A stretch of DNA of 64,000 nucleotides from an uncultured Paracoccaceae bacterium (GTDB lineage Bacteria > Pseudomonadota > Alphaproteobacteria > Rhodobacterales > Rhodobacteraceae), in NCBI GenBank assembly GCA_947501355.1, contig CANMVA010000001.1, positions 372,001 through 436,000 on the forward strand, in the 5' to 3' direction. Position 1 is the first letter of the stretch; every line of letters begins with the position of its first letter. The notes below the pieces were generated by a model that was not told the DNA's origin, made no database searches, and worked only from the letters and a program-made list of their open reading frames with translations. The position numbers and the translations under genes are program-made. This document shows, one piece after another, positions 28,995 through 38,201 of this stretch.

Positions 28995-30961
28995 CACCAC
29001 GTTCCTCTCAGCGTCGCGTAATGATCCCCAAAGACGGATTTGCGCACCGGCTTGCCCTGTTTGCGCAACTCTGCCGCGATGGCGCTGTAAAGCAGCGGCG
29101 TTGTGATCTCGGACCCGGCCTGAACAGCCCGGTGAGCCGCTGCCAAGGCGCAATTGCGTATTTCACCGCCTGTCAGATCGAATGTTTCTGCCAAAAGAGC
29201 GAAATCGACGGAGGTATCGACGGGGGCGGCGCCGTTCTTGAGGCGCTCCCATAGGGCCAATCGTTCGGTCGGGCCGGGGGCGGGAAAATCAATAACCCAG
29301 TCGATCCGTCTCAGAAACGCGTCATCCATGTTCTGATGGAGGTTCGTTGCCAGGATCGACAGGCCCGAGAACGCCTCCATCCGTTGCAGCAGAAACGACG
29401 TCTCGAGGTTGGCATAGCGATCCCGTGCGTCCGACACCTCGGAGCGTTGACCGAAAATAGCGTCGGCTTCATCGAAGAACAGGATCACGTCCGCGTCCTC
29501 CGCAGCCGAGAAAACCCGATCAAGGTTCCTCTGGGTCTCACCAATATACTTCGACACTACTCCTGCCAAATTTACCCGAAACAGGGGAAGACCAAGGGTC
29601 TGACCAACGATGCCTGCGGCCATCGTCTTGCCAGTTCCAGGCGGACCTTTGAACAGCGCCGTACCGCTCCGCGTCTTGCCGAAAGTGCCCCCTAGTTTCC
29701 AGTCATCCAGAATCCGTCCCGCTTGCTTGCGCCAGCTGATCATCTGGTTCAACGCTGATTTTGTCGCTTGCCGAACGATCAGATCTTTCATCTCAAAGGT
29801 CGAGAGCACAGGCGTCGCCAGACCGGCCATGGAATGCACGCAATCGGCATTCAGGCGCGCCATCACGGTTGACGCGGGTGGCGCATCCCGAAGGGCGAAA
29901 GCGATATCGAACACGCGGGAACTAGTCGCGTTGCGCAAATCCGGCTCGGGCGCTCCAAACACCTGCTGCAGGGCCTCAATCGCATCGGATTTCGGCAGTT
30001 CTGAGCTTTTTTGAGGGATCACATCGGTGTTCCAGGGGCTCAGCCTGTGCTGGATCACAGTAAGGTGGGGGCCGATGAGCGCCTCTACAGTGTCGCAGAG
30101 CGGGTGCTGGGCCTCTGAAAAACCGTCGAGACAGACGTGACACCCTTTCAGGACAGCGCGCCGGATATCGGCGATGAGCGCTGCGCGGCACGTGTAGTCA
30201 GAGCCGCGCAACACAGCGAGCGCGCGCCCATCCTGCGCGGCGGCAGACAGCAGCGGCAGCGCAGGATCGCCCGGATGATCGGCGATAACCGGCGGAAGCG
30301 GGGTCGCCGATGTCGCAAGAGGCAAGGGTGGGACAACGAGGCCATTGAAAGGACTGCTGTCAGGGTCAATCAGGTCGTCAAGAAACCCTTCATTTAAGGT
30401 TAAAACAGACTCTATAAAAGGCTTTCTGACCTCAAAATCGATCAAGCCGAACCGTCGCAAAGGCGCTTTGGGATGCAAGGCGCGCCGAACTGTGAGGGCG
30501 TCAACGTCACCCGATAAAGAGAGGCGCTGAGACAATGCGGGCGTCAAAGCTCGGCGGCTCATATCATCGTTCAAATACCCGTATACCCGCCCAAAGCGCG
30601 GGTCGATCGCGGGAGCGGCTGCAAGAACGAGGACATCAAGCTCGAAGGGGCTGAGGCCCAGCGCAGCCCCGCAATCGCCCCAAAGAGACGCATCGCGCGC
30701 GGATTGAAGCTGATCCCAGGCGCGCGCAATCTGCTCCGCTGTGGCAAATGTGCCTTCAACCTCGATCCGGCCAGACAGCGTGTCCAGCAGCGTTTCGGCC
30801 TCGGAATCAGAGACAAACAAGCCCAAAAAGCCCTCATTTCGATCATCGCCCCGCAGCGCCCGCGTGATCGCAACCTCATGCTTCATCCGCAGAGACAGCA
30901 CTTGCAGCGCCTGCGAAAGCCAGGCACCGGCGTCGACGGAATGCTCTGCCAGATCTTTCAT
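28994..30961 (-). CDS. eCIS AAA+ ATPase (Pvc15-like)
   Basis: A 655-residue protein with an N-terminal helical region and one C-terminal AAA+ domain: Walker A FKGPPGTGKTMAAG (about residues 436-449), Walker B VILFFDEADAIFGQR (about 488-502), sensor ILATN, and arginine finger FLRRIDWVIDFPAPG. In PVC/AFP-type systems this ATPase (Pvc15) is needed to load or stabilise cargo and is not part of the particle. The start at 30961 overlaps the tape-measure stop; the much longer frame upstream is in another gene's space. It directly precedes the candidate cargo, which fits a loading role. Confidence 0.92.
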   Translation of the reverse strand: MKDLAEHSVDAGAWLSQALQVLSLRMKHEVAITRALRGDDRNEGFLGLFVSDSEAETLLDTLSGRIEVEGTFATAEQIARAWDQLQSARDASLWGDCGAALGLSPFELDVLVLAAAPAIDPRFGRVYGYLNDDMSRRALTPALSQRLSLSGDVDALTVRRALHPKAPLRRFGLIDFEVRKPFIESVLTLNEGFLDDLIDPDSSPFNGLVVPPLPLATSATPLPPVIADHPGDPALPLLSAAAQDGRALAVLRGSDYTCRAALIADIRRAVLKGCHVCLDGFSEAQHPLCDTVEALIGPHLTVIQHRLSPWNTDVIPQKSSELPKSDAIEALQQVFGAPEPDLRNATSSRVFDIAFALRDAPPASTVMARLNADCVHSMAGLATPVLSTFEMKDLIVRQATKSALNQMISWRKQAGRILDDWKLGGTFGKTRSGTALFKGPPGTGKTMAAGIVGQTLGLPLFRVNLAGVVSKYIGETQRNLDRVFSAAEDADVILFFDEADAIFGQRSEVSDARDRYANLETSFLLQRMEAFSGLSILATNLHQNMDDAFLRRIDWVIDFPAPGPTERLALWERLKNGAAPVDTSVDFALLAETFDLTGGEIRNCALAAAHRAVQAGSEITTPLLYSAIAAELRKQGKPVRKSVFGDHYATLRGTW

Positions 30962-32481
30962 GTGGTGCGCCCTTTCAGCAAAATCGTAAGGTTGGGACCA
31001 TCTTGCCAGATGGGGCCGCGTGACCCCAGATGACCGCCCATTTGCAAGACAACACCAAGCGACATGTCGGTGATGTCGACGATTAACGCGGTTTCGGTCT
31101 GTTCGATCCGTCCTGGCCGCGTCAGAAATTCGCGCAAGAGATAGGGGCATGAGCTGCCTTGCAGACCGGGCAGTTGAGCCGCAAAATCGGCAAGAAGAAG
31201 GACGCTTGTTTCCGGGATACCCTCTCGGAAAAGGCTTGAACAGGCGCTGCGAAGATAGGCGACTTTCTGGTCTGAAAGGGTCTGTTCTTGGCGCGTTCTG
31301 GCCTTTTTAGACTCTATATTTTTGATCAGAGACATGAACGGATCGCGATGAAGCATGTTCTGGTCTTCGGGCGGAAACAAATCGCTTGTGGCCTCCGCGA
31401 AGGCTCGTGGATCAAGCGTATGGTGCAGGCCTAGTCGCCTCAACGATGGCAGCAAAAGTGCGAGACCTGCGAATTGCGAATGGATCGGCCCGCTTTGTTG
31501 AGACGCATTGGTCTGATCGAATGAGGTCTGTGCAGGTGCGCCCTGTGAAGACTGCCGCCTTAGGGCTGAGATCAGGGCCTGAAGCCCGCGCTGGGCGGTT
31601 CGATCAGAAGCCGAAAGCGCAATCTCTGGCAGAGACAGGCGTTGGGCGATGTCGGCGATCAGCTTATCAAGGTCGCCGGTTGTGGCGGTGTCGCGGATCG
31701 TGCTCGTCTGAGAGCTTGCGTCACCCGCAAGCGCATCGAACAAGGTGGCGAGGATGGCTGCATCGCGTATCGCGATGCCATGGGTGAGCAGCTTTGACAG
31801 CAAGACAAAAAGTCTATTTTGCGGTGAAACAGACTCTATTATGTCCCAATGAGCAGCCTCCAGAAACGCAATGGCTTGTTCCAAAATATCGGTCATCCGA
31901 GGCCGGACGGGATGGTGCTGCGTCATGCGTTGCAGAAGCGCGCGCTGATTGGAAACCGACAAACGCGTGGCGATGGCCTCAACCGCGCCATCGCCTGCCG
32001 CTTGATCGGCGAGGTGCTGCAAAGCGTCAGGACGTTGGGCCAGCACCTCAACCGCGGCATCCTGGTCCGGGAGGTAGCGCAAAGCGGAGAAATCCGGAAA
32101 CGCCCAGTTTGGCGCTTGGGCAAGACCCAGCCGGTGCATCACATAAGCGGCGGTATAGCTGGCCTCATCCGGCCAAGTTGCAACCTGGTCTGAGCGGCGT
32201 TGCATCAGACCGCGCAAGGCCGCGACGATTCGGGCGGCGATCAAACGGGCGATGTCGCGCAGCTCAAGACCAACTGTCAGGTCGATGCGCAGTTGCAGCT
32301 TGCGGATGCGGATCACGCCGCGGGCGTCCTTCAAAACCGGATCGGCGGCCTCGGACAGGATATGCGGCAGCACTTCGCGCAGGACGCGGTTGAGCGTCAG
32401 GCGCAGGGCGTCTGCGGCGACCGGGTCGCCCAGAAACGCACACCGCGTCTCGATTGCGCCGATGCTCAGCCGATGGGTCAT
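30958..32481 (-). CDS. Probable eCIS tape-measure protein
   Basis: A 507-residue protein resembling the contractile injection system tape-measure family found next to the ATPase (Pvc14/Afp14 position). The N-terminus HRLSIGAIETRCAFLGD, with LRLTLNRVLREVLPHILSE and an IRIRKLQLRIDL strand, fits that family; later FAGLALLLPSLRRLG matches its conserved Leu-rich segment. The tape measure fixes the sheath-tube length. The family call is from recognisable pattern, not a search; an assembly-cap role is the alternative. Its ends overlap both neighbours by four bases. Confidence 0.62.
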   Translation of the reverse strand: MTHRLSIGAIETRCAFLGDPVAADALRLTLNRVLREVLPHILSEAADPVLKDARGVIRIRKLQLRIDLTVGLELRDIARLIAARIVAALRGLMQRRSDQVATWPDEASYTAAYVMHRLGLAQAPNWAFPDFSALRYLPDQDAAVEVLAQRPDALQHLADQAAGDGAVEAIATRLSVSNQRALLQRMTQHHPVRPRMTDILEQAIAFLEAAHWDIIESVSPQNRLFVLLSKLLTHGIAIRDAAILATLFDALAGDASSQTSTIRDTATTGDLDKLIADIAQRLSLPEIALSASDRTAQRGLQALISALRRQSSQGAPAQTSFDQTNASQQSGPIHSQFAGLALLLPSLRRLGLHHTLDPRAFAEATSDLFPPEDQNMLHRDPFMSLIKNIESKKARTRQEQTLSDQKVAYLRSACSSLFREGIPETSVLLLADFAAQLPGLQGSSCPYLLREFLTRPGRIEQTETALIVDITDMSLGVVLQMGGHLGSRGPIWQDGPNLTILLKGRTT

Positions 32482-33539
32482 CGCAAGGTGCCGATGGCCC
32501 GGATAAACAGCTCAAGTTCGCGTTTGAGCGTCTGAACCTGCGCAAGAGGCAATCCCAGAAACCGAACCGAATCGCGCTGGGTCAAACGCATGAACTGGAC
32601 CGGCCCGGAGACCTCGAAGCTGAGCAGTTTTTCGACAAAATCAGGGTCCATGATCCGTGGCTGTTGATCGAGACCAGAAAACCGTGGCGCACCCTCGGCG
32701 GGCCGGTCGGTGAACCGGCTGTCATATCCCAGAGCGACGGTCAGATCGTCGAACTTCTCCCAGGTTGAGATATCCAGATCGAGATCCTCGGTAGGCTCCT
32801 GATTGCACAGGCAGGCCGTCAGCCATTCCTGCATCAGCTGCAGGGGCAACAGACGGCGGCGTTCGATCATTTCGATGTCCGGGCCTTCTTCGCTGATACT
32901 GACGCGCCCCAGCACCAGAAGATCGGTATGGGGGTCATAGGCCGCAGGGATTTCGATGTTGGGAACTGCTTTACCGAAACATAGGAAGGGGTTGCGGTCT
33001 TCGCAGGTCAGCACGGTCTGCTTCATCGTTTCGGGCAGGTCTTTCAGCAAGACCACTTCGACCGTGTGACAGGCCCGCGCCGGGCGCAGGACATTCGCTG
33101 GGTGGCCGCAATCATCCGAGACACCGGGGCGCTTTTCGGCCTCTGCCAGCGTGGGCCGGATCAAAAGCCAGGCAGAGCGGACGCCCGTTTCCTCAACCTC
33201 GTCGAGGGCGCAGGCGTCGCTGTCGTCCGGGCAAAGCTCTTTGATCGCTTCGTCCAGATCTTCGAGCAACAGGTCCTTTTCCAGAAAAACCTCGTTGCCG
33301 CTGGGTGAAACGCCGTAGCCGCCGGTCAGAACGACGCCTTTCTCGCCAAGCTCAAGGGTCAGTCCAGCGACGATCCCGGTGCCAAGCGCATAGCGCCGCA
33401 TCCGGTCCAGTTCTGCATTGCGGCTTTCGCGGCCAAGGTTCAGATCAGAGGCCCGCACGATCTGACGATCAAAATAAAGCGGCTCGGAGACGCCATTGGC
33501 GTGGCTGAGCAGGGTAAGGTTCGGGGGAAGTTCGCTCAT
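32478..33539 (-). CDS. eCIS attachment/fibre-related protein
   Basis: A 353-residue protein whose N-terminus (EPLYFDRQIVRASDLNLG, then GTGIVAGLTLELGEKGVVL and GYGVSPSGNEVFLEKDLLL) matches the N-terminus of the much longer neighbour at 33544-36237 ([40 protein letters not shown]). The two seem to share a short beta-rich attachment module used once alone and once as the base of a fibre. The rest has no family I can name. Several cysteines are present (CPDDSDAC, CGHP, CLCNQE). ATG 33539 follows the fibre gene by four bases. Confidence 0.6.
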   Translation of the reverse strand: MSELPPNLTLLSHANGVSEPLYFDRQIVRASDLNLGRESRNAELDRMRRYALGTGIVAGLTLELGEKGVVLTGGYGVSPSGNEVFLEKDLLLEDLDEAIKELCPDDSDACALDEVEETGVRSAWLLIRPTLAEAEKRPGVSDDCGHPANVLRPARACHTVEVVLLKDLPETMKQTVLTCEDRNPFLCFGKAVPNIEIPAAYDPHTDLLVLGRVSISEEGPDIEMIERRRLLPLQLMQEWLTACLCNQEPTEDLDLDISTWEKFDDLTVALGYDSRFTDRPAEGAPRFSGLDQQPRIMDPDFVEKLLSFEVSGPVQFMRLTQRDSVRFLGLPLAQVQTLKRELELFIRAIGTLR

Positions 33540-33543
33540 GTCC

Positions 33544-36237
33544 TTATCCCTCCACGGTGAACCAGCTGGTGAAGACAGAGCCGGGAACCCCTTCCTCGTT
33601 CGGCAGTTTGCCCCCAAGGAAGGACCCATTCAGCGGGCGCCCGCCCCCGTCGATCACAAAATCGGTGTAGAACACCATCTTGTAACGCCCGGTGGGAAAG
33701 AACTCCCACTGGCTCAGTTGGGCGCGGTCGACATTACTTTTCAGAGTGACGCCCCGGGCTGTATCGGCCTCGGAAAGCACCTCCCATTCCTTGAGAAGAT
33801 TGCCGTCGATGGCGCTGTCATCAAAGCTGATCGGATGGCAGTCCATGATGTCCAGCGTCTGCCAGCTTGCGAAGGGATCGAAGGTCCGGTTCAGGCGCTG
33901 CAGCTCGACAATCATGGTCGGGCCGGACTTCTCGGATCCCGTAAACTGCTCGAAAAGCACCTCTTCCTCAAAGGCGAAGGCAAAGCCATTGCCCAGCAAA
34001 AAGGCGTTGAATTCCGCCGAGGTGAGGATGCCACGATGCTCCCAGCTCAGCCCGATGATCTTGTTCAGATCAAGATCAAGGCCCGTTCCGGGCTCGCCCT
34101 TGTCTCCTTTGAACCCTCGAAGGCCCCGCTCGCCTTGGATACCCTGTATCCCTTGCTCGCCCTGGATGCCCTGTTCGCCTTGGATACCCTGAATGCCCTG
34201 TTCGCCCTGAATGCCGGGCACGCCGGGCTCGCCCTTTGCCCCTGGAGGGCCTTCGGCGACCCCCTGCTTGAGCATACATTCGATGACATCGCGCAAGGTT
34301 TCCGCCGAGGGGACGATCTTGCGCAAGGTGAGGTTGTCGATCTCGACCGCGCCATCACCGCCAAGGCCTTCATCGACCATTTTCGGCAGCACCAGATCGT
34401 CGCCTTCACCCTCAAAGGTGAACCCGTCCAGATGGCCCAGAATGACGATATGTTCGCCATCGTCATTGCAGCTGTGGCAGCCCTCCAGCGAGGCGGTCAG
34501 CTTTGCCCCGCAATTGACTTCGCGCAGATCTATGACGGCGACCAGACCGCGGTCCGGCTGCGCACCTGTCTCTGCGTCCTTCGCAGCAAGGTAAAGCGCG
34601 CCGCCGCGGATGGGCATCGCTGTGTTCTGCCCCAGCCCGTCGATGCGCAACGCGTCACCGGGGATCGACAGGGCGGCGGGTGTATCGTCCACCTCTTTGA
34701 TAAGTTCGGCATCGACCGCCATGAAGCGGGTCGCGCCTGCCTCGTCCTGCATGGCCAGATAAATCTGGCCTTCGGTGGGGGCCAGTTCCATGTCCAGCGC
34801 TAGGCTGTCGAAGGTCGCGCCACGCCCGGTTTGTTCGACATTTATCGCGTCTCCGGTGAAGGTGTAGCGATTCAGCGTGGCGCGGGGGCCGTCATCGTCG
34901 CTAATAGTCGACAGCGTATAAAGACGCTCGCCATCCAGACTGAACCGGACCGCGGTCAGATGCTCTGCATCACCGATGTCGGAGAGCCCCTCAGGGCGCA
35001 TTTCGCCCAGCGCAAGATTGTTGGAACCGCTGTTTAGACCGCCAGAGAAAAGCTGCGGCAAATCAATGATGAACAGCCCGTTCCGAACGCCAACCTGCGA
35101 GCTGAACACCGCAAGCCGATTGCCGGCAGGAGACAGAACCATGCTGTCGATATGTCGGTCCAGATAGTCACGACCGCGCCCAAAATTATACTGGATGGTC
35201 TTGCGGATCAAAGCCTCCGGCTGCTGATTGCTTGGGTCGCCAGCCGCCCAGTCGGTCAACTCGGTGATGCCATAGACGGTGAGGACCGCGCGGCTGCCGC
35301 TTGGAAAAGACAGCACGTAGAGCGAGCCGGTATTCGGGTCCGACACGATCACGGGCGCCCGCCCGCGACCGGCGTCGATGATCCCAAGGGGCGCATCGCT
35401 TTCGGTAACCTGATCGGTTGCCCAGACCATGATCCCGGTTTGCGTGTCGGTATCGAAATTGTCGAACCCCGTGCCGGACGCATAGACCTGATTGGCCGCG
35501 ATAGAGGCGCTGGTGTGTCCGATCATATCCGGCCCTGTTAGCCGTGTGACCAGATCATGGGTGGCCAGATCGTAGAGCTGAAGCGCGCTGCCTTCGCTGT
35601 CGTTATTGGCCGCGACCTGTAGCCAGTCGCGGCCTTCATGGATGAACTGCCCGGCGGGGCTTTGCCCGCCCAGAACGATGCTGTGATCCCAGCTGAATTC
35701 GGGGATCGAGGGCGTTTCCTCGTTGCGCGCAGCCGCGATGGGGGCGGCGTCCAGAACGATGGTGAAGCCTTCGAGGATGCGGTTGAACTCGGTCGGCACG
35801 CCCGCGCTGTCGCAGCCCGGCAGGATGATCGGAATGGGGGACTCGCCTTCATCGCAGCGTTTGATCCCCACGATGAGGGAGTTGTTGCCGTCCAACCGGT
35901 CGCGCAGCTCTTCATCGGCGGCGATCAGGTCGCGGATGCGGACCAGCGCGCGTTCCGGCACGACGATTTCCTGCCCGCAGCAATCCAGCGCCATGCCGGG
36001 CTCCAGCACCATGAACTTGTCGCGGCACCCGTCGGAGGGATGCTGCACCAGTTTGAGGCCGCAGACCACGCCGTCGCCATGCAACAGCGCGTTGTGCATG
36101 TTGCGGTGGCCGATGTTGTAGCTCTGCTCTGCTGTGAAATCGGCGCTTGTCAGCAACTTGCCATCGAAATACGTGTTGCGCTTGGGCGCATGCAGGCCGC
36201 AGGGAATGCAGGTGTCGGTGGTTTTATCATCTAGCAT
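33544..36237 (-). CDS. eCIS tail-fibre-like protein with collagen-like stalk
   Basis: An 897-residue protein in the Pvc13 (fibre) position. Residues about 20-100 are the shared module also seen in the next gene. Residues about 185-600 look like a beta-propeller (repeated hydrophobic strands such as [19 protein letters not shown]). Residues about 661-718 are about 19 Gly-X-Y triplets rich in GIQGEQ, a collagen-like trimeric stalk. The final about 180 residues are a beta-rich tip ending [11 protein letters not shown], a plausible receptor-binding head. Cysteine pairs (TCIPCG, DCCGQ, CHSCND) occur. This architecture suits a target-binding fibre; the target is unknown. Confidence 0.72.
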   Translation of the reverse strand: MLDDKTTDTCIPCGLHAPKRNTYFDGKLLTSADFTAEQSYNIGHRNMHNALLHGDGVVCGLKLVQHPSDGCRDKFMVLEPGMALDCCGQEIVVPERALVRIRDLIAADEELRDRLDGNNSLIVGIKRCDEGESPIPIILPGCDSAGVPTEFNRILEGFTIVLDAAPIAAARNEETPSIPEFSWDHSIVLGGQSPAGQFIHEGRDWLQVAANNDSEGSALQLYDLATHDLVTRLTGPDMIGHTSASIAANQVYASGTGFDNFDTDTQTGIMVWATDQVTESDAPLGIIDAGRGRAPVIVSDPNTGSLYVLSFPSGSRAVLTVYGITELTDWAAGDPSNQQPEALIRKTIQYNFGRGRDYLDRHIDSMVLSPAGNRLAVFSSQVGVRNGLFIIDLPQLFSGGLNSGSNNLALGEMRPEGLSDIGDAEHLTAVRFSLDGERLYTLSTISDDDGPRATLNRYTFTGDAINVEQTGRGATFDSLALDMELAPTEGQIYLAMQDEAGATRFMAVDAELIKEVDDTPAALSIPGDALRIDGLGQNTAMPIRGGALYLAAKDAETGAQPDRGLVAVIDLREVNCGAKLTASLEGCHSCNDDGEHIVILGHLDGFTFEGEGDDLVLPKMVDEGLGGDGAVEIDNLTLRKIVPSAETLRDVIECMLKQGVAEGPPGAKGEPGVPGIQGEQGIQGIQGEQGIQGEQGIQGIQGERGLRGFKGDKGEPGTGLDLDLNKIIGLSWEHRGILTSAEFNAFLLGNGFAFAFEEEVLFEQFTGSEKSGPTMIVELQRLNRTFDPFASWQTLDIMDCHPISFDDSAIDGNLLKEWEVLSEADTARGVTLKSNVDRAQLSQWEFFPTGRYKMVFYTDFVIDGGGRPLNGSFLGGKLPNEEGVPGSVFTSWFTVEG
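34079..34255 (-). repeat. Collagen-like Gly-X-Y repeat
   Basis: About 19 consecutive Gly-X-Y codon triplets, from GPPGAKGEP to [10 protein letters not shown], most of them GIQ or GEQ. At DNA level this is a run of 9- and 18-base imperfect tandem repeats, prone to copy-number change. No cysteine interrupts it. Confidence 0.95.
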
Positions 36238-38201
36238 GAACAGGTCCCCCGTGTCGGGTTGGGTTGGAATGAGAGCGGGCCGGAATTCAGAGGCCCATCA
36301 GTTGAAAAAGTGCCGCCCCGCTGGCCGTCGCCCAAGGCGGGCGCATCGAGCGATCCGAGCAGCGTATCGACGCCGATCATGGATTGCTGACCAACGGACA
36401 CGCCGGGGTAGACAAGCCGGATGTCATAAGCGGTATGGGCCGGGATCGACGCGTCGATTAGCCGTCTGATCTGGCGATCTGCGTCTTCGGTGCGGACCGC
36501 GCTGGCGGGTATGACGATCGTAAAGCGGTGGGCTGTATCGGGCATTGCAAGTGCAGCCCCCCCGACGGCTAGTCCTTCCGATGGCAGTCGAAAATGTTCG
36601 ATCACCTGCGGCAAGGGCGCGGGCAGCCCGGTGTGCCAGCGCAGGATTTGCTGCAAGCCGGAGACGGTGCCGCGAATGCGGTAATAGGCGATGGCCTGAC
36701 GCAGCACGGTGCGGCGCGTCTCTTCCGGCCAATTGGCGAAGAATTGCAGATCGAACCAGGAGCCGAGCCAGGACAGAAATTCGTCCGGTACCGCTTGCGC
36801 ATCGAAAAGCTGCGCCATGCCGCGGGTCTGGGCGGTGATCTCGGAAAAGATCGTATCAAAATAGCTGAGGTAGCGATCCAGAAAAGCCGCACTTTCCGGA
36901 TCCTGCCGCAGGCTGGCGGGCAAGTCGTTCAGGCTGCTGCGGCGTGGCCCGTAGATGTCGATCTCCGCCAGTTCGGGGGAGGTCTTCCCATCGCCAAACA
37001 TCTCGATCCGCAGCCACAAATAGCGCCCTGGCGCGCTTTGGATCAGCACCTCGGGCGTCGTTGTCGGCGTGATCTCCAAGGGGTCTGACCACGGGTTGGC
37101 AACAAAGCTGTCAAGGCGGTCCGCCTCGATCAGACTGTCGCTTGTCATCGTGCGCAAAAGCAGGCGCGATCCGGTGGGCATTTGCACATCCAGTGCGATG
37201 CGGTCCCAAACGAACCCTGTCTTTTGACTGTCGAGCGCTTGGGTCGTGATCTGCCCATAGCGCGGCACTTCAAGCCGGTCGGGCAGTGCGAGGATCGGCT
37301 GGCCGGACGGCAGATGCCGACCGTCTTTAGCCAGCGTCAGCCCGTGCAGTTTGAGCGGCTCATGACCGGGATAGTTCGGGTCGTCGTAAAGCAGCGTTGT
37401 GGCGCTGATCCGGCGCAGGGCGGGGCGGGCAAAGCGGGTATCCGGCAGGCGGTCTTTCGCCTCTGTTCGGCCATTAGGCAGAACGCCGTGCAGCCCGGTG
37501 CTATCGAGCACATAGGCCAGTGGTTCGGGGGCCGCGATTGTATCGCATCCGCAGCCACAGATGCAGTCCTCGGCGCATCCGTTTGGCATGGCGAGGGCGC
37601 GGGGTTGGGTGAAGGTGATTGCACGTTTCGGAAAGCTGGGGTCGGGCCGCCAATTCGTGTCGAACCGCAACAGATCGCCTGCTTCTTGCCGCAAGACATA
37701 CGCGCGACCTTGGGGGTCGAAGCCGACTGCGATAGGGCGACCCTCCACCGGGATCACGTGACGCAAATAGGCGGTGGGGTATGCCATTACGAGGATGCGG
37801 CCCGCCCCCTGATCCACGATGACGAGGTCTCCTGTCGGGGCGACAGCGACGTCTGTCGGGGCCACCAGCGTATAGGGGTCGGCCTCATTCGGCAGAGGGC
37901 GTGCGGGCCAGAGCGGCGTCAGGGGATCAAGCGCATTGACCTGCCCCGTGAGGATCACGCGGGCCTCTGGATCGGCCAGAAACACCCGGCCCTCGGAATG
38001 GATATCGAGCCCGCGTGGCAAGGTCCGCCCGCCAAAGCTGCCAAAAGGTTCGGTCACCGAAATCGGCTGCTGCCCGGCGATGTTGAGCCGCAGGGTGTTG
38101 CTGATATCCGGCACGCCCGGCTGCGCAACCTCCAGCGGCCAGCCGATGGCCGGGCTAAAGCGCAAGAATGGCGCGACCGTGGGGCGGATCGGCTTATTCA
38201 T
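36231..38201 (-). CDS. Tail protein I fused to an N-terminal beta-propeller (baseplate)
   Basis: A 656-residue protein. Residues about 40-270 carry NHL/propeller-like repeats ([53 protein letters not shown]). Residues about 440-600 match phage tail protein I (P2 gpI-like): [60 protein letters not shown] and WHTG. Near residue 210 is a cysteine cluster, [11 protein letters not shown], and the C-terminus ends GTCSC. This is the Pvc12 position of the baseplate. ATG 38201 overlaps the baseplate J stop by eight bases. What the cysteine cluster binds is unknown. Confidence 0.82.
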   Translation of the reverse strand: MNKPIRPTVAPFLRFSPAIGWPLEVAQPGVPDISNTLRLNIAGQQPISVTEPFGSFGGRTLPRGLDIHSEGRVFLADPEARVILTGQVNALDPLTPLWPARPLPNEADPYTLVAPTDVAVAPTGDLVIVDQGAGRILVMAYPTAYLRHVIPVEGRPIAVGFDPQGRAYVLRQEAGDLLRFDTNWRPDPSFPKRAITFTQPRALAMPNGCAEDCICGCGCDTIAAPEPLAYVLDSTGLHGVLPNGRTEAKDRLPDTRFARPALRRISATTLLYDDPNYPGHEPLKLHGLTLAKDGRHLPSGQPILALPDRLEVPRYGQITTQALDSQKTGFVWDRIALDVQMPTGSRLLLRTMTSDSLIEADRLDSFVANPWSDPLEITPTTTPEVLIQSAPGRYLWLRIEMFGDGKTSPELAEIDIYGPRRSSLNDLPASLRQDPESAAFLDRYLSYFDTIFSEITAQTRGMAQLFDAQAVPDEFLSWLGSWFDLQFFANWPEETRRTVLRQAIAYYRIRGTVSGLQQILRWHTGLPAPLPQVIEHFRLPSEGLAVGGAALAMPDTAHRFTIVIPASAVRTEDADRQIRRLIDASIPAHTAYDIRLVYPGVSVGQQSMIGVDTLLGSLDAPALGDGQRGGTFSTDGPLNSGPLSFQPNPTRGTCSC

